Shown here: positions 8,236-15,854 of the stretch, in pieces
How positions within the stretch are numbered: the stretch's first letter is position 1
Layout: the number at the start of each line of letters is the position of its first letter
Origin: Candidatus Bipolaricaulota bacterium
GTDB taxonomy: Bacteria; Bipolaricaulota; Bipolaricaulia; UBA7950; UBA9294
Assembly: GCA_030606565.1 (NCBI GenBank)
Contig: JAUWGE010000015.1
Span: 1 to 37,960 of the forward strand
DNA: 37,960 nucleotides
Direction of reading: 5' to 3'
Notes under the pieces: model-generated
Told to the model about the DNA's origin: nothing
Database searches by the model: none
The model's input: the letters and a program-made list of their open reading frames with translations, nothing else
Program-made: the position numbers and the translations under genes

Positions 8236-8825
8236 AGCAGACCTTCCGGAAGCTCCCCGCGCAGCGCTTGTGGTGGGCTCACCGTGAGATCTATAATCGC
8301 CGAGGAGGTCCCTCGCCCAATCGTTCCCGTTACGATCAGGTCAACACCGCCAAAGCATTCAATCATCTCATCGATGTTCTGAAGTGGTGGCTCGCCAGTG
8401 CGGTTGACGCTAGTCCCGAAGAGCGGCCTTGCGATCCTTGCCATGACTTTGGTGAAAAACGGGTGGTCGGGAACGCGTACTCCGACCTTCCCCTCCTTTG
8501 TTGCCGAGCGCGGCGCCTCCTTACTGGCTTGCAGGAGAAAGGTGTACGGGCCAGGAAGACACCTTTCAAGAATCGTCCGCATCCGATCATCGAGATACGC
8601 AAAACGTTCGATCGACGCGAGTGTCGGCAGGTGGAGGGTGAACGGCCGATCTTTAGAGCAGCTCTTCATCGCCTGCACCGAAGCTAGTGCCCGTTCATCC
8701 CAGGGGTTACCGCCGATTCCGAACACGGTGTCGGTGGGAAAGATCAGGATTCCTCCAACCTCAAGGATTTCCTCCACCACACGTGGTAAACCATGGTCGT
8801 CATCAGCATAGATGAGGGGATTCAT
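8232..8825 (-). CDS. tsaC: Sua5/YciO/YrdC-type threonylcarbamoyl-AMP synthase
   Basis: 197-residue single-domain YrdC protein. It makes threonylcarbamoyl-AMP from threonine, bicarbonate and ATP for the t6A37 modification of ANN-decoding tRNAs. The family start IFPTDTVFGIGGN lies near residue 28, followed by the K-x-R cluster KDRPFTLHL, LPGPYTFLL, VGVRVPDHP and GTSVNRTGEPP (the TSxNxSG motif). The length matches TsaC rather than the longer Sua5 form. The ATG overlaps the ychF stop (ATGA), and the tsaC stop overlaps the start of the broken transporter, so the three form one transcription unit. A YciO-like role cannot be fully excluded. Confidence 0.88.
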   Translation of the reverse strand: MNPLIYADDDHGLPRVVEEILEVGGILIFPTDTVFGIGGNPWDERALASVQAMKSCSKDRPFTLHLPTLASIERFAYLDDRMRTILERCLPGPYTFLLQASKEAPRSATKEGKVGVRVPDHPFFTKVMARIARPLFGTSVNRTGEPPLQNIDEMIECFGGVDLIVTGTIGRGTSSAIIDLTVSPPQALRGELPEGLL

Positions 8826-9910
8826 GCGCAGATGAAGTGAATCACATCGCCATCTTTAACTACGTAATCGTGTCCCGCGCGATGAACGTGCCCCGCCTCA
8901 CGCAACGCCTTCTCCGATCCTGTGGCAAGGAGCTCTTCTAAGTTCATTACCTCGGCAAGGACAAAACGCTCCTCAAAGTCGGAGTGAATTTTTGCCCCCG
9001 CCTTAGGGGCGGTGGTCCCTTGAGGAACTGTCCACGCACGCACTTCCGGCCCCTCAAACGTGAAGAAGGTGATAAGGGCAAGGGCTCGATACCCGGCGTG
9101 GATCAACCCCTCAAGGCCAGTATTCTCAAGGCCCCACTCCTGCAGGTAGATCGAGCGTTCCTCCTCGCTTGCCGCCACCTCCAAGATTTCAGCCTCGATC
9201 CGGCCGCGTATCACGATCACCTCGCTGTCATGTTCGCCTGCTATACGCTTAACAGCCCGCGAACACTCGTTCTCCCCTTCTTCCCCAACGTTCACCACAT
9301 AAAGGAGCGGCTTTGCTGTCAACGGCGAGGTCTCGCGTAGGAGAGTCTCAATACCTCGATCGATGGTAAAACTCCGAATAGGGACCCCTTGTGTCACCTT
9401 TTCCACAAGGTGTCCCCACGCCTCCAGTCGGGCAGGAGCACGCCGATCGGCCCCCTTTGCCTCCCGCTTCAGGCGCTCCCACACCCTCCCCAGGGTCTCG
9501 TAGTCCTTGAGGAGGAGCTCAGTCTCCACCACCTCGATGTCCCGCACTGGGTCGATCTCGCCACCGGGATGCGCGACATTCGCATCGGCGAAGCAACGGA
9601 CCACGTGCAGGATAGCATCCACAGACCGGATCTCAGAGAGAAACTGATTTCCCATCCCTTCGCCCTCGCTCGCTTTCGCAACCAGGCCAGCGATGTCGAT
9701 AAATTCCAGGTGAGTAGGGACCTTCTTTTTATCCGGATAGAGGGCGGCCAGCCGGTCAAGGCGCGGGTCAGGAACAGCGACTGTCCCCACGTTCGCCTCA
9801 ATCGTGCAAAACGGGTAGCTCTCCACGCGCGCGCCAGCACCACAGAGGGCATTGAAGATCGTCGACTTGCCTACATTGGGAAGACCGACCAGCCCGCAGG
9901 TGAACCCCAT
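8822..9910 (-). CDS. ychF: Redox-regulated ATPase/GTPase YchF (Obg family)
   Basis: 362-residue OLA1/YchF P-loop NTPase (usual ~363) that binds ribosomes and prefers ATP in studied members. The N-terminal G domain has GLPNVGKS (G1, residues 9-16), the switch region YPFCTIEANVG, FIDIAGLVAKASEGEGMGNQFL (G3 and the YchF signature) and VVRCF. A coiled-coil insert follows. The C-terminal TGS domain includes ALITFFTFEGPEVRAWTV and ends HDYVVKDGDVIHFICA. The ATG at 9910 is used because it gives the canonical N-terminus MGFTCGLVG with GGAAGGAGGAGGT upstream; an in-frame start 48 bases earlier adds unrelated residues. First gene of ychF-tsaC-(eamA). Confidence 0.95.
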   Translation of the reverse strand: MGFTCGLVGLPNVGKSTIFNALCGAGARVESYPFCTIEANVGTVAVPDPRLDRLAALYPDKKKVPTHLEFIDIAGLVAKASEGEGMGNQFLSEIRSVDAILHVVRCFADANVAHPGGEIDPVRDIEVVETELLLKDYETLGRVWERLKREAKGADRRAPARLEAWGHLVEKVTQGVPIRSFTIDRGIETLLRETSPLTAKPLLYVVNVGEEGENECSRAVKRIAGEHDSEVIVIRGRIEAEILEVAASEEERSIYLQEWGLENTGLEGLIHAGYRALALITFFTFEGPEVRAWTVPQGTTAPKAGAKIHSDFEERFVLAEVMNLEELLATGSEKALREAGHVHRAGHDYVVKDGDVIHFICA

Positions 9911-9929
9911 ACCTCCTCCTTCCGATTCT

Positions 9930-9958
9930 ACTATAGGGTGGAACCAGCCTTGGAGCAA
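9930..9958 (-). promoter_or_regulatory. Sigma-70-type promoter of ychF-tsaC operon
   Basis: Read on the minus strand: TTGCTC (9958-9953), exactly 17 bases, then TATAGT (9935-9930), about 19 bases before the ychF ATG at 9910. The divergent lipoate operon starts at 10012, so this ~100-base gap holds control regions for both. Confidence 0.6.
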
Positions 9959-10011
9959 GGTGAAAGCAATCGTCGAATCAGCTAGTATTCTAAACGGAAG
10001 GAGGGGGTGCT

Positions 10012-10239
10012 ATGAGCGAAGTGCGCCTCCCAAATCTGGGGGAGATTGATGAGGTAACGGTGGTGGACTGGCTGAAGAAAGAGGGGGAAACACTCAAAAC
10101 CGGTGAGGATCTCCTCGAAGTGGAGACGGAGAAGACGACGTTCGTCATTGAGACCCCCCAGACCGGCCAACTCGTTCGCATCGTTAAGAAAAAGGGGGAA
10201 AGGGCTCGTCTTGATGACCTCTTGGCTGAGATCGAGTGA
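10012..10239 (+). CDS. Free-standing lipoyl (biotinyl/lipoyl-attachment) domain protein
   Basis: 75-residue protein that is a single lipoyl domain and nothing else. It reads VRLPNLGEIDEVTVVDWLKKEGETL, then GEDLLEVETEKTTFVIETP, with the hairpin lysine of ETEKT at residue 41 as the attachment site, then the second-half strand TGQLVRIVKKKGE and the closing DDLLAEIE. The symmetrical halves and the (E)T(D/E)K(A/T) turn match E2-type lipoyl domains of 2-oxoacid dehydrogenases. It lacks a linker, subunit-binding domain and acyltransferase domain. Being first in an operon with lipB, lipA and an lplA homologue, it is probably lipoylated rather than biotinylated. The partner enzyme is not encoded here. 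GGAAGGAGGGGGTGCT precedes the ATG. Confidence 0.88.
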   Translation: MSEVRLPNLGEIDEVTVVDWLKKEGETLKTGEDLLEVETEKTTFVIETPQTGQLVRIVKKKGERARLDDLLAEIE

Positions 10240-10915
10240 GAAAACCCTGGAGGCGGTTCATCTTCCCCTCGGCCACGCCGACTACGCTACAACATACAGG
10301 TTGCAACGCCGGCTGCACGCGTTGCGCTCTCACGGTGAAATCGTAGATACTGTGCTCACCGTTGAGCACAACCCGGTCTTCACCATCGGACGAAGCGGCT
10401 CAGCTTTAAACGTCCTCGCTCCTCCGGAGATCCTTCAACAAGAAGGGATCTTAGTCTACGAGGTCGAACGCGGAGGAAACATCACCTACCACGGGCCGGG
10501 ACAGCTTGTCATCTACCCGATTATCGACCTACGTGATCAGGGGCACGACCTTCACCGTTACGTCCGTAATCTCGAACAGGCGGTGATCAACTTTTTAAGC
10601 GAGGTTGGAGTGAGGGGGAGGCGTCACCAGGGCTTACCTGGAGTGTGGGTTAACTCCTACAAGATCGCCTCGGTTGGAGTGTACGTAAAGCACTGGGTGA
10701 CAAGGCACGGGTTGGCCCTGAACGTAGCAGTGGACAAGGCTCACTTTGGCATGATCAACCCTTGCGGGATGGAGTTCGAGGTCGTCTCCTTAAATGAGCT
10801 GATTGAACAGCCCCTTACCCTAGAGGAAGTTGCCACCGGTCTTATTACCAAGATGGAACCGCTCTTCGGATGGCGTTTCACGCGGGCAAATCCTCATAAG
10901 TTCTGGGAAGGATGA
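10214..10915 (+). CDS. lipB: Octanoyl-[ACP]:protein N-octanoyltransferase LipB
   Basis: 233-residue cytoplasmic enzyme transferring octanoate from acyl carrier protein to the lipoyl-domain lysine, the first step of lipoate synthesis. The signature is complete: NPVFTIGR, ERGGNITYHGPGQLVIYP (residues 85-102), GVWVNSYKIASVGV with the catalytic lysine near 150, HGLALNV, and INPCGM with the catalytic cysteine near 184. I use the ATG at 10214, which overlaps the lipoyl-domain gene by 26 bases. Upstream in-frame codons give an arginine-rich shadow of the previous gene. The ribosome site is weak, consistent with translational coupling. Its substrate, octanoyl-ACP, would come from the fab genes at 32-36 kb. 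Confidence 0.93.
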   Translation: MTSWLRSSEKTLEAVHLPLGHADYATTYRLQRRLHALRSHGEIVDTVLTVEHNPVFTIGRSGSALNVLAPPEILQQEGILVYEVERGGNITYHGPGQLVIYPIIDLRDQGHDLHRYVRNLEQAVINFLSEVGVRGRRHQGLPGVWVNSYKIASVGVYVKHWVTRHGLALNVAVDKAHFGMINPCGMEFEVVSLNELIEQPLTLEEVATGLITKMEPLFGWRFTRANPHKFWEG

Positions 10916-11790
10916 CAATGAACGATCTACCGTCCTGGCTGAAGGTGAAGGCCCCTTCACCCGGTGCGGTTGAGGGGATACGCATCGTTCGTGACATCCT
11001 TGACCGTTACCGCCTTACTACCGTGTGCCAGGGGGCCCGCTGCCCGAACGTGGCTGAGTGCTGGGGAGCGCACACCGCCACGTTCATGCTCCTGGGAAAG
11101 GTGTGCACACGCGCCTGCCGCTTCTGTGCGGTCCCGACCGGAGACCCCGGCGGGATGGTCGACCAAGATGAGCCGACTCGCCTCGCCGCGGCAGTCGCCG
11201 AACTGGGGCTCTCCTACGTCGTTCTCACGTCGGTCGACCGCGATGACCTCAACGACGGCGGAGCGAGCCTATTCGCAAAAACAGTGTCAAAGATCAAGGA
11301 ACACTCTCCCACTGTTAGGGTGGAGGCGCTTGTTCCCGACTTCTCCGGGAAAGAGGAAGCTCTGGCAGCGGTTGCAGCGGCGGGGGCAGACGTCATCGGT
11401 CATAACCTGGAGACGGTAAGAAGACTGACCCCGCAGCTGCGTGACCGTCGTGCAGGCTACGATCTCTCCCTTAAAGTCCTTAACCGATTCAGGGCACTGG
11501 CACCACGAACCATCACCAAGAGCTCACTTATCCTGGGAATGGGTGAGCAGTACGAGGAGATCCTTACAGCGCTACGCGACCTTCATGATGTCGGTGTCAA
11601 GGCCGTCACCCTCGGGCAGTACCTGCAACCGATAAAAGGTGCCGCTCCCGTTGCCCGCTACCTCCCGCCGGAGGAATTCGACAAGCTAGGCGAAAACGCG
11701 AGAGAGCTCGGCTTCCGATCAGTCATCGCCGGGCCGCTTGTGCGAAGCTCTTATCACGCTGCAAAGCTGTTTACCGAATGCTCCGGCTGA
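10912..11790 (+). CDS. lipA: Lipoyl synthase (radical SAM)
   Basis: 292-residue radical-SAM enzyme inserting two sulfurs into the octanoyl chain. Both iron-sulfur sites are visible: the auxiliary cluster CQGARCPNVAEC (Cys39, 44, 50) and the SAM cluster CTRACRFC (Cys65, 69, 72). The C-terminal RSSYHA carries the serine that ligates the auxiliary cluster. GDPGG, VVLTSVDRDDLNDGG, GHNLETV and LGMGE are also typical. Its ATG overlaps the lipB stop (ATGA), with another ATG six bases later. All catalytic residues are present, so de novo lipoate synthesis on the small lipoyl protein looks possible. Confidence 0.96.
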   Translation: MTMNDLPSWLKVKAPSPGAVEGIRIVRDILDRYRLTTVCQGARCPNVAECWGAHTATFMLLGKVCTRACRFCAVPTGDPGGMVDQDEPTRLAAAVAELGLSYVVLTSVDRDDLNDGGASLFAKTVSKIKEHSPTVRVEALVPDFSGKEEALAAVAAAGADVIGHNLETVRRLTPQLRDRRAGYDLSLKVLNRFRALAPRTITKSSLILGMGEQYEEILTALRDLHDVGVKAVTLGQYLQPIKGAAPVARYLPPEEFDKLGENARELGFRSVIAGPLVRSSYHAAKLFTECSG

Positions 11791-12524
11791 TCTGTAATCT
11801 CGCCCCATCTTTCCCTGCGGACGGACTCGCGTTGGAAGAGACCCTGTTTGAGGCCGCTTTTAACTGCGAAAAGGAGACACTGCGCTTCTGGGTGAACGAC
11901 CGCGCTGTGATAGTAGGGCGATCCCAGTCTGTTAAAGCCGAGGTTGACCAAGAACAAGTAACGAAGCTTGGGATCCCGATCCTTCGCCGTCTCTCCGGAG
12001 GAGGCACGGTCTATCATTACCCGGGAAATCTCAATATCTCCCTTTACTTATCGGATAGTCGCTTTCTGGGCGGGGTTAAGGAGACATTCTCCCGCCTTGG
12101 AGAGGCGATCGCCTCGAGCCTCGCCGATCTTAAGATCGGCATCCTCGTCCGTGAGAATAACTTGTTCATCGATGAAAAGAAGCTCGCCGGGGCAGCCCAG
12201 GCTCGCCGCGGCAAATCACTCCTCTACCACACCACCCTGCTCGTAAAACCGGCCAACATCCCGATGGAGATCCTCCTTCTTGCCCTGCGCAAGGGCTACC
12301 ATCCTTTAAGGGTTCCTTCTACGCCTCATCAAACGACATCGATCACAGAAGCCTCACGCCAGGCCCTTCCTTTGGAGGATCTCATACAACGGATCGCCGC
12401 CGGACTCTCCCAGTTCCTCAAGCACTCCCTTCATGAGGGAGGCCTTACCGGGAAAGAGACGAGCCGCGCAAGGGAGCTCGCAGCGGAGAAATATAGGAGC
12501 GATCGATGGAACCTGTGTCACTGA
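11778..12524 (+). CDS. Lipoate-protein ligase A-like protein
   Basis: 248-residue member of the biotin/lipoate protein ligase superfamily (LplA/LipM/LipL-like fold). Motifs: FWVNDRAVIVGRSQ, then LRRLSGGGTVYHYPGNLNISLY (the RR-x-SGGG-x-VYH nucleotide/lipoyl-AMP loop near residue 70), then ENNLFIDEKKLAGAAQ with the conserved ligase lysine near 135 and HTTLLV. It is shorter than full LplA (~337) because the small C-terminal domain is lacking. It may therefore be an LplA catalytic half, an amidotransferase of the LipL type or an octanoyltransferase of the LipM type. It overlaps lipA by 13 bases. Salvage or relay of lipoyl groups is inferred from the operon. Confidence 0.82.
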   Translation: MLRLICNLAPSFPADGLALEETLFEAAFNCEKETLRFWVNDRAVIVGRSQSVKAEVDQEQVTKLGIPILRRLSGGGTVYHYPGNLNISLYLSDSRFLGGVKETFSRLGEAIASSLADLKIGILVRENNLFIDEKKLAGAAQARRGKSLLYHTTLLVKPANIPMEILLLALRKGYHPLRVPSTPHQTTSITEASRQALPLEDLIQRIAAGLSQFLKHSLHEGGLTGKETSRARELAAEKYRSDRWNLCH

Positions 12525-13036
12525 AGGACAAAAGGATCATCGAAAAACAGCTCAGGCGCATCCCGCGCGGCCTTCTCGGGATCGAGTGTCGCTGTCACTA
12601 CGGCTATCCGCAGGTGGTGACCGTCTATCCGTTGATCGATAAAAAACCCTTCCCGACCATCTTCTGGCTCACGTGCCCCTACCTCGCACGAGAGATCGAT
12701 CACCTGGAAGCGGAAGGCTGGATTGTGCGGATGGAGGTGAAACTGCGCGCGGACGAGGGTCTAGCGTTATGCCTCCAGGAAGCGCACAAGGCTTATATTG
12801 CCGAGCGAGCACATCTCCTTTCCTCGCAGGACCGTGCGTTTCTTGAAGAAGCAGGAATGTTAAACAGCCTTCTTGAGAAGGGGATCGGCGGGACCGCTGA
12901 TTTTAGCAGGGTGAAGTGCCTCCACCTACACGTCGCTCACGCCCTAGCGCGGGAGAACCCGATCGGCAAGCTTGTTCTGCGAGCGCTTCCCGAACACGCT
13001 TGCCCGCCCGAAGAAGTGACCTGCGAAGGGTTCTAA
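12506..13036 (+). CDS. DUF501 family protein
   Basis: 176-residue conserved protein of unknown function. The DUF501 pattern is recognisable: RGLLGIECRCHYGYPQVVTVYPLID, then PFPTIFWLTCPYL and IDHLEAEGWI. In the second half GIGGTADFSRVKCLHLHVAHALA is followed by an NPIG segment and a tail with further cysteines. The paired Cys/His residues (RCHYG, TCP, VKCLHLH) suggest a metal or cluster site, which is inference. It overlaps the ligase gene by 19 bases and is the last gene of the five-gene lipoate operon. That may be incidental, since DUF501 is widespread next to housekeeping genes. Confidence 0.8.
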   Translation: MEPVSLKDKRIIEKQLRRIPRGLLGIECRCHYGYPQVVTVYPLIDKKPFPTIFWLTCPYLAREIDHLEAEGWIVRMEVKLRADEGLALCLQEAHKAYIAERAHLLSSQDRAFLEEAGMLNSLLEKGIGGTADFSRVKCLHLHVAHALARENPIGKLVLRALPEHACPPEEVTCEGF

Positions 13037-13372
13037 CCCGCAAGAGCAATATAAAAACAACTTTTACGGAGTATTCGTAATAGGCCGAGCCTCCCTTACA
13101 TTATCGACTCAGCTAAGGAGTAAGTCTATGATGCGGGAAACAGAGGTGTTAACCTCCTCCAGTACCCAAGGCAAGTTGGAAAGGCTACTCAGTTTAAGCG
13201 TGGATTCCTGGATCGCACCGCGGGGAAGTTTGTGCTACTATCAGGCATAGGAGTAATTGGTGCCAACCAGTTAAGGCAATCCATAAATTGCTCCGCAACC
13301 TCGCAGATCTGGATTTCGCCAAGCAGACTGACAAGCGATAACAATAGATCGCGAGAAAGAAAGGGGAGCAGC
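13037..13372. other. Gap between lipoate operon and MNT-HEPN pair
   Basis: No recognisable gene. One short frame at 13128-13250 (40 codons, MMRETEVLTSS...) has AAGGAG seven bases upstream of its ATG, but its composition is unconvincing. A TTTGTGCTACTAT string at 13229-13241 resembles an extended -10 and recurs in similar form upstream of two other accessory genes. The chromosome-to-island boundary probably lies here. Confidence 0.4.
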
Positions 13373-13687
13373 ATGAAAATAGAAAAAATTCTTAAGGACT
13401 TCAGAGGGGAAGTTAAAAAAATATATGGTAGAAAGCTAAAGAGCATCATCCTCTACGGCTCCTGGGCGAGAGGTGCTGCAACAGAAGAGTCAGACATAGA
13501 CTTACTCATTGTTCTTGAGGGAAAGATCGCTCCCGGAAGAGAGATAGACCGGATGATAGACATAATCACAGAGTTAAATCTAAAATACGGAGTGCTGATA
13601 TCGGTTTATCCCATATCTGCGGAAGACTATCTTGTAGTCAACAGCCCATTGCTTATGAATGTACGGAAAGAAGGAGTGCCTGCATGA
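13373..13687 (+). CDS. MNT-type nucleotidyltransferase (antitoxin of HEPN toxin)
   Basis: 104-residue minimal nucleotidyltransferase of the DNA polymerase beta superfamily. The active-site motif is complete: LYGSWARGAATEESDIDLLIVL (GS-x10-D-x-D, residues about 27-46), with a third acidic position expected downstream. Proteins of this kind (MntA) adenylylate tyrosines on the partner HEPN RNase and silence it. The ATG at 13373 is chosen over a far upstream in-frame ATG because AAGGGGAGCAGC precedes it. Its stop overlaps the ATG of the HEPN gene (ATGA). Lower GC and AAA/ATA-rich codons compared with the lipoate operon suggest acquisition. Confidence 0.87.
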   Translation: MKIEKILKDFRGEVKKIYGRKLKSIILYGSWARGAATEESDIDLLIVLEGKIAPGREIDRMIDIITELNLKYGVLISVYPISAEDYLVVNSPLLMNVRKEGVPA

Positions 13688-14070
13688 AAGAGGCGGAGTC
13701 CCTTATCAAAAGAGCGGCACGGTATCTCAAAAGTGCTAAAATACTCCTTGAAGAGAAAGATTACGAGTCTTCGGTTTCAAGAACATACTATGCTATGTTC
13801 TACTCCGCGCAAGCGCTGTTGCTGACAAAGGGCTTATCATTTTCATCTCATAAGGGCGTGATCTCCGCTTTCGGAGAGCACTTTGTTAAGACCGGCATTT
13901 TCTCCAAGGAAATGGGTAGAGAACTCAACAGAGCGTTTGAGAAAAGGCAGCTAGGAGATTACGAACATACGTTCGTGATATCTAAAGAAGAAGCTGAGGA
14001 GCTGTTGATAAGTGGAAATAAGTTTGCAAAGAAAATAGTCCAGCGCTTGAAGGAGGAAAAGATCCCATGA
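13684..14070 (+). CDS. HEPN-domain protein (toxin partner of MNT)
   Basis: 128-residue all-helical HEPN domain (PF05168 type). Landmarks are AARYLKSAKILLEEKDYESSVSRTYYAMFYSAQALLL, GLSFSSHKGVISAFGEHFVK, and KRQLGDYEHTFVISKEEAEELL. The SRTYYAMFYSA helix is characteristic of the MNT-associated HEPN group. The strict R-x4-6-H RNase motif of HepT toxins is not obvious, so ribonuclease activity is not assured; some members may instead bind nucleotides. Overlap with the upstream nucleotidyltransferase indicates one coupled unit. Confidence 0.82.
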   Translation: MKEAESLIKRAARYLKSAKILLEEKDYESSVSRTYYAMFYSAQALLLTKGLSFSSHKGVISAFGEHFVKTGIFSKEMGRELNRAFEKRQLGDYEHTFVISKEEAEELLISGNKFAKKIVQRLKEEKIP

Positions 14071-14333
14071 ACTGTACTGGGCCGGTCGAAGCGCCGCTCA
14101 GGGCACAGTGAAGTAAAGAACCTCGTCCTCACTAAGATCCTACTGAACCATATGAACTGAGTAGAGCGTGTGTGAGCGTAAACCCGAATCCAGGAGCACC
14201 AGGACCCAGACGCCTGATACACCATCAAGACCCTTGGGAGACTAAGGGGTGAGGCAAGACAGGTTTTGTCGCCTAAACAAGTGATCTGCGAAGCGTTTTG
14301 ATAAGACGGCGCGAACCAAACCTCGGTCGTTTT
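14071..14333. other. Non-coding stretch after the HEPN gene
   Basis: No gene supported on either strand. The last ~50 bases (14281-14333) begin GTGATCTGCG and loosely resemble the terminator-side sequence downstream of the intact PKD gene at 27860-27925, so they may belong to the adjacent PKD relic. Confidence 0.4.
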
Positions 14334-14486
14334 CTACGGATCTGCTTTAACTATGGGTGGACTATTAGTTGCGTTATTCACGTGTACGATCATCGAATCA
14401 CTTGCGCTTGCACCACATGCATCCGTCACACTCAGGCTAAGAACGATGTCCTCGCCTTTGCAGCGGTCGGTCATCGGGGCGTAGTG
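14334..14486 (-). pseudogene. Relic of the 3' end of a PKD-domain surface protein gene
   Basis: Fifty minus-strand codons with an intact stop read YAPMTDRCKGEDIVL, then VTDACGASASDS, VHVNN and PPIVKADP. They match the last 49 residues of the VWA/RTX/PKD protein ending at 27926 (YTAPVTDRCEGEKIVL ... PPVVKADP) at roughly two thirds identity. The upstream part of the gene is missing: a repeat element begins at about 14487, exactly where the PKD sequence stops. The orientation is the same as the intact relative. Confidence 0.75.
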
Positions 14487-14660
14487 AGTTCCGAGGACAC
14501 AACACCTATTTCTCCTTAAGTTTTCGTCTTGGACGCCGTCTTTTCACCGGTCACCCCGCCAGCTTATTACTTGGGGGATATAGTAAGACCCTCTCCGAAT
14601 ACTGTATCCTCAGGCCATGGTGCCATTCTGAAGATAGAGGCCGAAGAAGCTGAGGGTAAC
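14487..14660 (+). repeat. GGGGACA inverted-repeat element, left-end fragment (copy 1)
   Basis: Left terminal sequence TTCCGAGGACACAACACC and the body of the repeat family (GTCTTGGACGCCGTC..., the internal palindrome and CCATGGTGCCATTCTGAAG). The match fades near 14660 and no right terminal repeat follows. It abuts the PKD relic and is the most diverged of the long copies. Confidence 0.75.
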
Positions 14661-14863
14661 CTTTGAGCCTACACGACGGTTTATGGATGTGCTATACTTC
14701 AGGTTGATGCACATCAGATAGGGACCTCTTAAGAACGGGAGGCCCATAGGAGTCAAGGTCGGCTTGACCCGCTGTGACCTTGCAGTGCGGAAAGTAGGTG
14801 TCGGGGGCAGCTCGTAAGCCTTTGGATGTAAGAGGGTGGGTGAGAGTTCATGAAGACTCGTAG
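14661..14863 (+). promoter_or_regulatory. Upstream region and possible structured leader of the split-dikinase operon
   Basis: TG-C-TATACT at 14690-14698 is a good extended -10. About 165 bases separate it from the first start codon. The leader contains a small perfect hairpin AAGGTC...GACCTT and several GGGAGG/CCCATA stretches, and no coding frame is convincing. A long structured leader is inferred; no known riboswitch class was recognised. Confidence 0.35.
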
Positions 14864-15805
14864 TTGGCAAACCTGGAAGATGCTGATCTCGTGAACTACG
14901 TGAGGTTCCTTGGGGACGAGCCGGGATCTTTGCCCGCTGACCTGGGGGGCAAGGGGTATTCACTGGATGTCCTTACAAGGAGGAAGTTCAGAATACCAGA
15001 AGGATTTGTCGTTACTCTCAACGCTTTCTTGGCCTTCATCGCACTTAATCATTCGGCGGATCTGGTAGAGGAGTTTCTCTCGAGGACCGACTGTCGCAAT
15101 GATATCCTCGAAGCAGAGAAAGCCATTGTGAGCGGCGAAGTACCTCCAGAGATGATTCGAGAGATTAGCGAAGCTCTGTCCGAACTCGACGCAGAGTGTC
15201 TGGCCATACGCTCGTCAGCTGCGATGGAGGATAGCCTCTGTGGTTCATTTGCAGGAGCCTACGAGACTCTTCTAAGCATCTGCTCGGAAACAGGTGCCGT
15301 GTTGGAGTCAATCAAGAAGTGTTGGGCGTCTCTTTTTGGGCAACGGGCTTTGGCGTACAGGATCCGAAAGCAGCTGCCTCCACCAGCTGGAATGGCTGTA
15401 GTGATCCAGGAGATGATTCCAGCTGAGGTTTCTGGGATCACTCTGACGAAGAATCCAAAGGACGAGACAAGCCTATTGATCGAAGCGACATACGGTCTGG
15501 GAAAGGCAGTTACTAATGGTCTGGTCGAACCTGACTGCTACACCGTTCACCGAGACACGCTCAGAATTCTACACAAAACAATTGGGCGCAAACAGCATAT
15601 GCAAGTGTGTGGAAAAGGGTTTGTGGAGCACGTGACTGTCCCAGCCGCTGAGGCACGACAACATTCGCTGACTGATACCTCCGTATTAGACGTCACCCGT
15701 ACTTGTCTAAGTGTGGAGAAATGCTTTGGGACACCACAGGACATTGAATGGAGTATTCTCGACAAACGGCTTTGGATTCTTCAATCTAGGCCGATTTGTC
15801 AGTAA
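14864..15805 (+). CDS. Stand-alone PEP synthase/PPDK-type ATP-binding (ATP-grasp) domain protein
   Basis: 313-residue protein equal to the N-terminal nucleotide-binding half of PEP synthase, pyruvate phosphate dikinase or rifampicin phosphotransferase (PF01326), and nothing more. The landmarks are all present: LGGKGYSLDVL (phosphate-loop lysine), IPEGFVVT, AIRSSAAMEDSLCGSFAGAYET, GMAVVIQEMIPAEVSGITLTKNP, ATYGLGKAVTNGLVEPDCY, and the closing DIEWSILDKRLWILQSRPI. So ATP binding and pyrophosphoryl transfer to a histidine look intact. The swivelling histidine domain is encoded two genes downstream; the PEP/pyruvate barrel is missing. The start is uncertain: TTG 14864 gives the full fold, but a GTG at 14891 is also in frame and neither has a strong ribosome site. 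First gene of a five-gene operon. Confidence 0.85.
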   Translation: MANLEDADLVNYVRFLGDEPGSLPADLGGKGYSLDVLTRRKFRIPEGFVVTLNAFLAFIALNHSADLVEEFLSRTDCRNDILEAEKAIVSGEVPPEMIREISEALSELDAECLAIRSSAAMEDSLCGSFAGAYETLLSICSETGAVLESIKKCWASLFGQRALAYRIRKQLPPPAGMAVVIQEMIPAEVSGITLTKNPKDETSLLIEATYGLGKAVTNGLVEPDCYTVHRDTLRILHKTIGRKQHMQVCGKGFVEHVTVPAAEARQHSLTDTSVLDVTRTCLSVEKCFGTPQDIEWSILDKRLWILQSRPICQ

Positions 15806-15854
15806 GTCAGATGGAGAGCAAGATCCAGTTAACAGGGAGAGGAGGCGGATTCGG

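Noticed and set aside
13128-13250. 40-codon frame with a good ribosome site before the MNT gene
   Set aside because: No recognisable sequence pattern and serine-rich filler composition. It was noted in the gap entry but is not supported as a gene.
13959-14228. Minus-strand frame overlapping the HEPN gene end
   Set aside because: Low-complexity tryptophan/arginine-rich translation antisense to a well-supported gene.
14071-14280. Group II intron or other ribozyme remnant after the HEPN gene
   Set aside because: No domain V-like hairpin or reverse-transcriptase fragment could be found.
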